From: Fusobacteriaceae bacterium
GTDB lineage: Bacteria; Fusobacteriota; Fusobacteriia; Fusobacteriales; Fusobacteriaceae
Direction of reading: 5' to 3'
Assembly: GCA_900764925.1 (NCBI GenBank)
Contig: CAAFPW010000024.1
Span: 1-52,702 of the forward strand
DNA: 52,702 bases
Numbering within the stretch: position 1 is the stretch's first letter; each line of letters opens with the position of its first letter. The notes beneath the pieces are model-generated. The model saw only the letters and a program-made list of their open reading frames with translations. It ran no database searches and was not told the origin of the DNA. Positions 50,903 to 52,702 of this stretch are shown here, piece after piece. A program made the position numbers and the translations under genes.

Positions 50903-51451
50903 ATGAGAATAATTGCAGGAGATGCAAAGAATAAGAGAATAAAAAGTAGAAAGGGAACAGATACAAGACCTACATTGGGAAGTATGAAAGAATCACTATT
51001 TTCAATAATTGCTCCCTATGTACCAGACTCTGTATTTTTAGATCTGTTTAGTGGAAGTGGAAGCATATCTTTAGAAGCTCTAAGCAGAGGAGCTAAAAGA
51101 GCTGTGATGATAGAGAAAGATGCAGAAGCTTTGAAATATATTATAGAGAATGTAAATAACTTAGGTTATGAAGATAGATGTAGAGCCTATAAAAACGATG
51201 TACTAAGAGCTATTGAAATCTTAGGAAGAAAGGGAGAGAAGTTCAATATAATATTTATGGATCCCCCTTATAAAGATGAAGTATGTACTAGAGTTATGAA
51301 GGCTATAGAGAAACATAAAATTTTGGCTGAAGATGGGTTAATAATCTGTGAGCACCATGTTTTTGAAGAGATGGCTGATAATATTGGAGAGTATAAAAAA
51401 GCTGATGAGAGAAAATATGGGAAAAAATGTATAACTTTCTATACAAGATAG
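50903..51451 (+). CDS. rsmD: 16S rRNA (guanine(966)-N2)-methyltransferase
   Basis: Methylates G966 of 16S rRNA. The 182-residue protein has MRIIAGDAKNKRIKSRKG at its start, TRPTLGSMKESLFSII, the SAM site DLFSGSGSISLEALSRGA and the catalytic MDPPY. I start it at the ATG at 50903, 8 bases after GGAG; the upstream in-frame ATG at 50864 lies inside queA. xseB starts 8 bases downstream. Confidence 0.94.
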   Translation: MRIIAGDAKNKRIKSRKGTDTRPTLGSMKESLFSIIAPYVPDSVFLDLFSGSGSISLEALSRGAKRAVMIEKDAEALKYIIENVNNLGYEDRCRAYKNDVLRAIEILGRKGEKFNIIFMDPPYKDEVCTRVMKAIEKHKILAEDGLIICEHHVFEEMADNIGEYKKADERKYGKKCITFYTR

Positions 51452-51459
51452 GAGGGAAT

Positions 51460-51663
51460 ATGAAATTTGAAGAGAATCTTACAGAGATAGATGAGATAAT
51501 CGAAAAATTAGAGAGTGGGGAGTTATCCCTTGCTGAATCTATAAAAGAGTATGAAACTGCTATGAAACTACTTAAAAAATCTTCGGATTTGCTCAATAAG
51601 GCAGAAGGAAAGGTTTTAAAGGTAGTAGAAAAAGATGAAGATATACTACTTGAGGAGGTATAA
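51460..51663 (+). CDS. xseB: Exodeoxyribonuclease VII small subunit
   Basis: A 67-residue helical protein that partners XseA in single-strand DNA degradation. FEENLTEIDEIIEKLESGEL, then SLAESIKEYETAMKLLKK, is the XseB signature. The ATG at 51460 follows AGGAGGG; the ORF can be extended upstream only into rsmD. XseA is not in the window. ispA starts one base after its stop, the same xseB-ispA order seen in E. coli and many other bacteria. Confidence 0.93.
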   Translation: MKFEENLTEIDEIIEKLESGELSLAESIKEYETAMKLLKKSSDLLNKAEGKVLKVVEKDEDILLEEV

Positions 51664-51664
51664 G

Positions 51665-52552
51665 ATGTTATTTAAAGAGTATCTTGGAGAAGGAAAAAGA
51701 TTAGTAGAAGAGGGAATAGATAAGTATCTAGGAGAGCTGACTTATCCAGAGGTAATAGCAGAAGGGATGAAGTATGCTGTACTAAATGGTGGTAAGAGAT
51801 TAAGACCGATACTTCTTTTTATGACATTGGATATATTGGGATGCGAAAGAGAGAAAGGACTAGCTACAGCAGCAGCTATTGAGATGATTCACTCATACTC
51901 ACTTGTGCATGATGATCTTCCTGCACTTGATAATGATGATTATAGAAGAGGAAAACTTACAACTCATAAGAAGTTTGGAGAGGCAGAGGGAATACTTATA
52001 GGAGATGCACTTTTGACACACGCTTTCTATGTGCTTACTGAGAAAAATTCTCATCTATCACCAGAAAAGATTGTTGAGATAGTGAAACTTACATCTAGCT
52101 ACGCTGGTATCAATGGGATGATTGGTGGACAGATGGTAGATATAGCTAGTGAAGGTAAGAAGATAGATATTGAAACTTTAAGATATATGCATGCTAATAA
52201 AACTGGAAAACTAATAAAGCTTCCTGTAGAGGTAGCTTGTGTGATAGCTGGAGCAGCTGAAGAGGAAAGAAAAACTTTGATAAGATACTCAGAGTTAATT
52301 GGACTTGCTTTCCAAATCAAAGATGATATCTTAGATATTGAAGGAGATTTTGAAACTATTGGTAAACCAGTAGGAAGTGATTTAGAGCATGATAAATCTA
52401 CTTATCCATCTATATTAGGGATGGCAGAGAGCAAAAGATTGTTATCAGAAACAATAGCTGAAGCTAAAAATATTATAGTTGCTAAATTTGGAGAGGAGAG
52501 AAGCAAAACTCTTTTAGATTTAGCTGATTATATAGGAAATAGAGATAAATAG
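51665..52552 (+). CDS. ispA: Polyprenyl (geranyl/farnesyl) diphosphate synthase
   Basis: Condenses isopentenyl diphosphate with allylic primers to make farnesyl (possibly geranylgeranyl) diphosphate. The 295-residue protein has the first aspartate-rich motif DDLPALDNDD (about 82-91), GGKRLRP (about 43) and the second motif KDDILD (about 219-224). The two extra residues between the aspartates of the first motif are typical of bacterial FPP synthases. I start it at the ATG at 51665 behind GGAGG. It would use IPP and DMAPP made through dxs, found elsewhere in the window. Confidence 0.94.
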   Translation: MLFKEYLGEGKRLVEEGIDKYLGELTYPEVIAEGMKYAVLNGGKRLRPILLFMTLDILGCEREKGLATAAAIEMIHSYSLVHDDLPALDNDDYRRGKLTTHKKFGEAEGILIGDALLTHAFYVLTEKNSHLSPEKIVEIVKLTSSYAGINGMIGGQMVDIASEGKKIDIETLRYMHANKTGKLIKLPVEVACVIAGAAEEERKTLIRYSELIGLAFQIKDDILDIEGDFETIGKPVGSDLEHDKSTYPSILGMAESKRLLSETIAEAKNIIVAKFGEERSKTLLDLADYIGNRDK

Positions 52553-52702
52553 AATTACAATTTAATTTACCAATTGTCTAATTTAAAAAATGTAACTTGT
52601 GGATTTGCGAAAATATATTTACTTAACTCTAATACTAAAGATATAGTCGCGTAATCAATATTTCAATTTTTGTAAAAGTTAACTGATAAAAAAAGAAGGA
52701 AA
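52553..52702 (+). other. Right-edge intergenic sequence
   Basis: No gene is visible in the last 150 bases. A weak promoter-like pair may exist (TTGCGA near 52603 and TCTAAT about 17 bases further), and the window ends in an AAGAAGGAAA stretch that looks like the ribosome site of a gene starting just past the edge. Confidence 0.35.

Noticed and set aside
1..52702. CRISPR array, insertion sequence, prophage, tRNA or rRNA genes
   Set aside because: No regularly spaced repeats, transposase or phage proteins, or tRNA/rRNA-like sequences were seen on either strand.

Overview
The window reads as a stretch of a Fusobacterium chromosome. It is very AT-rich, arginine is almost always AGA and glycine GGA, and strong AGGAG ribosome sites precede most genes. 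Gram-negative outer-membrane genes (kdsA, kdsD) sit beside Firmicute-like ones (RNase J, RbgA, MtaB). A gut or oral Fusobacterium with amino-acid fermentation fits best; I cannot fix the species. There are no rRNA or tRNA genes, CRISPR arrays, insertion sequences or phage genes. The window is mostly core chromosome with a few accessory islands.

Layout. 1-5 kb: an acyl-CoA dehydrogenase divergent from a LysR regulator, then a K+/H+ antiporter and a dicarboxylate/amino-acid symporter. 5-8.2 kb: a MerR regulator behind a classic 19-bp-spacer promoter with a perfect palindrome, followed by a metallophosphoesterase, a flavodoxin-family protein, a cyclophilin-like protein and an acetyltransferase. 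8.2-12.3 kb: a lipoprotein, two small minus-strand genes, an MscS channel and guaB. 12.3-18.8 kb: the clearest metabolic island, a trans-4-hydroxy-L-proline catabolic operon. It holds a divergent XRE-cupin regulator, a Gate-domain membrane protein (candidate transporter), the radical SAM activase, the glycyl radical enzyme HypD, pyrroline-5-carboxylate reductase and PpnP. Hydroxyproline would be dehydrated to pyrroline-5-carboxylate and reduced to proline.

18.9-23.4 kb: a secreted MORN-repeat protein, a divergent TruA-type pseudouridine synthase with a C-terminal KH-like motif, an HD protein, a TIGR03960-type radical SAM protein and ung. 23.4-27.4 kb: a Spy/CpxP-like protein, murE, kdsA and kdsD (cell envelope), then a DUF1858 mini-protein with its own consensus promoter. 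27.6-45.2 kb: 19 tightly packed genes on one strand with gaps of at most 51 bases, mixing DNA repair, RNA modification, ribosome assembly, cell wall, RNA decay, isoprenoid and NAD synthesis. 45.3-47.6 kb: a MATE efflux pump divergent from a MerR/GyrI-like regulator. 47.6-52.6 kb: prfA-prmC-queA-rsmD-xseB-ispA.

The most unusual items are a PrmC methyltransferase with two tandem copies of its N-terminal substrate-binding domain, lying directly behind prfA (the gene of its substrate); the TruA-KH architecture; and the complete hydroxyproline operon with its repeat-containing promoter region. All functions were assigned by reading motifs and gene order, with no database searches.
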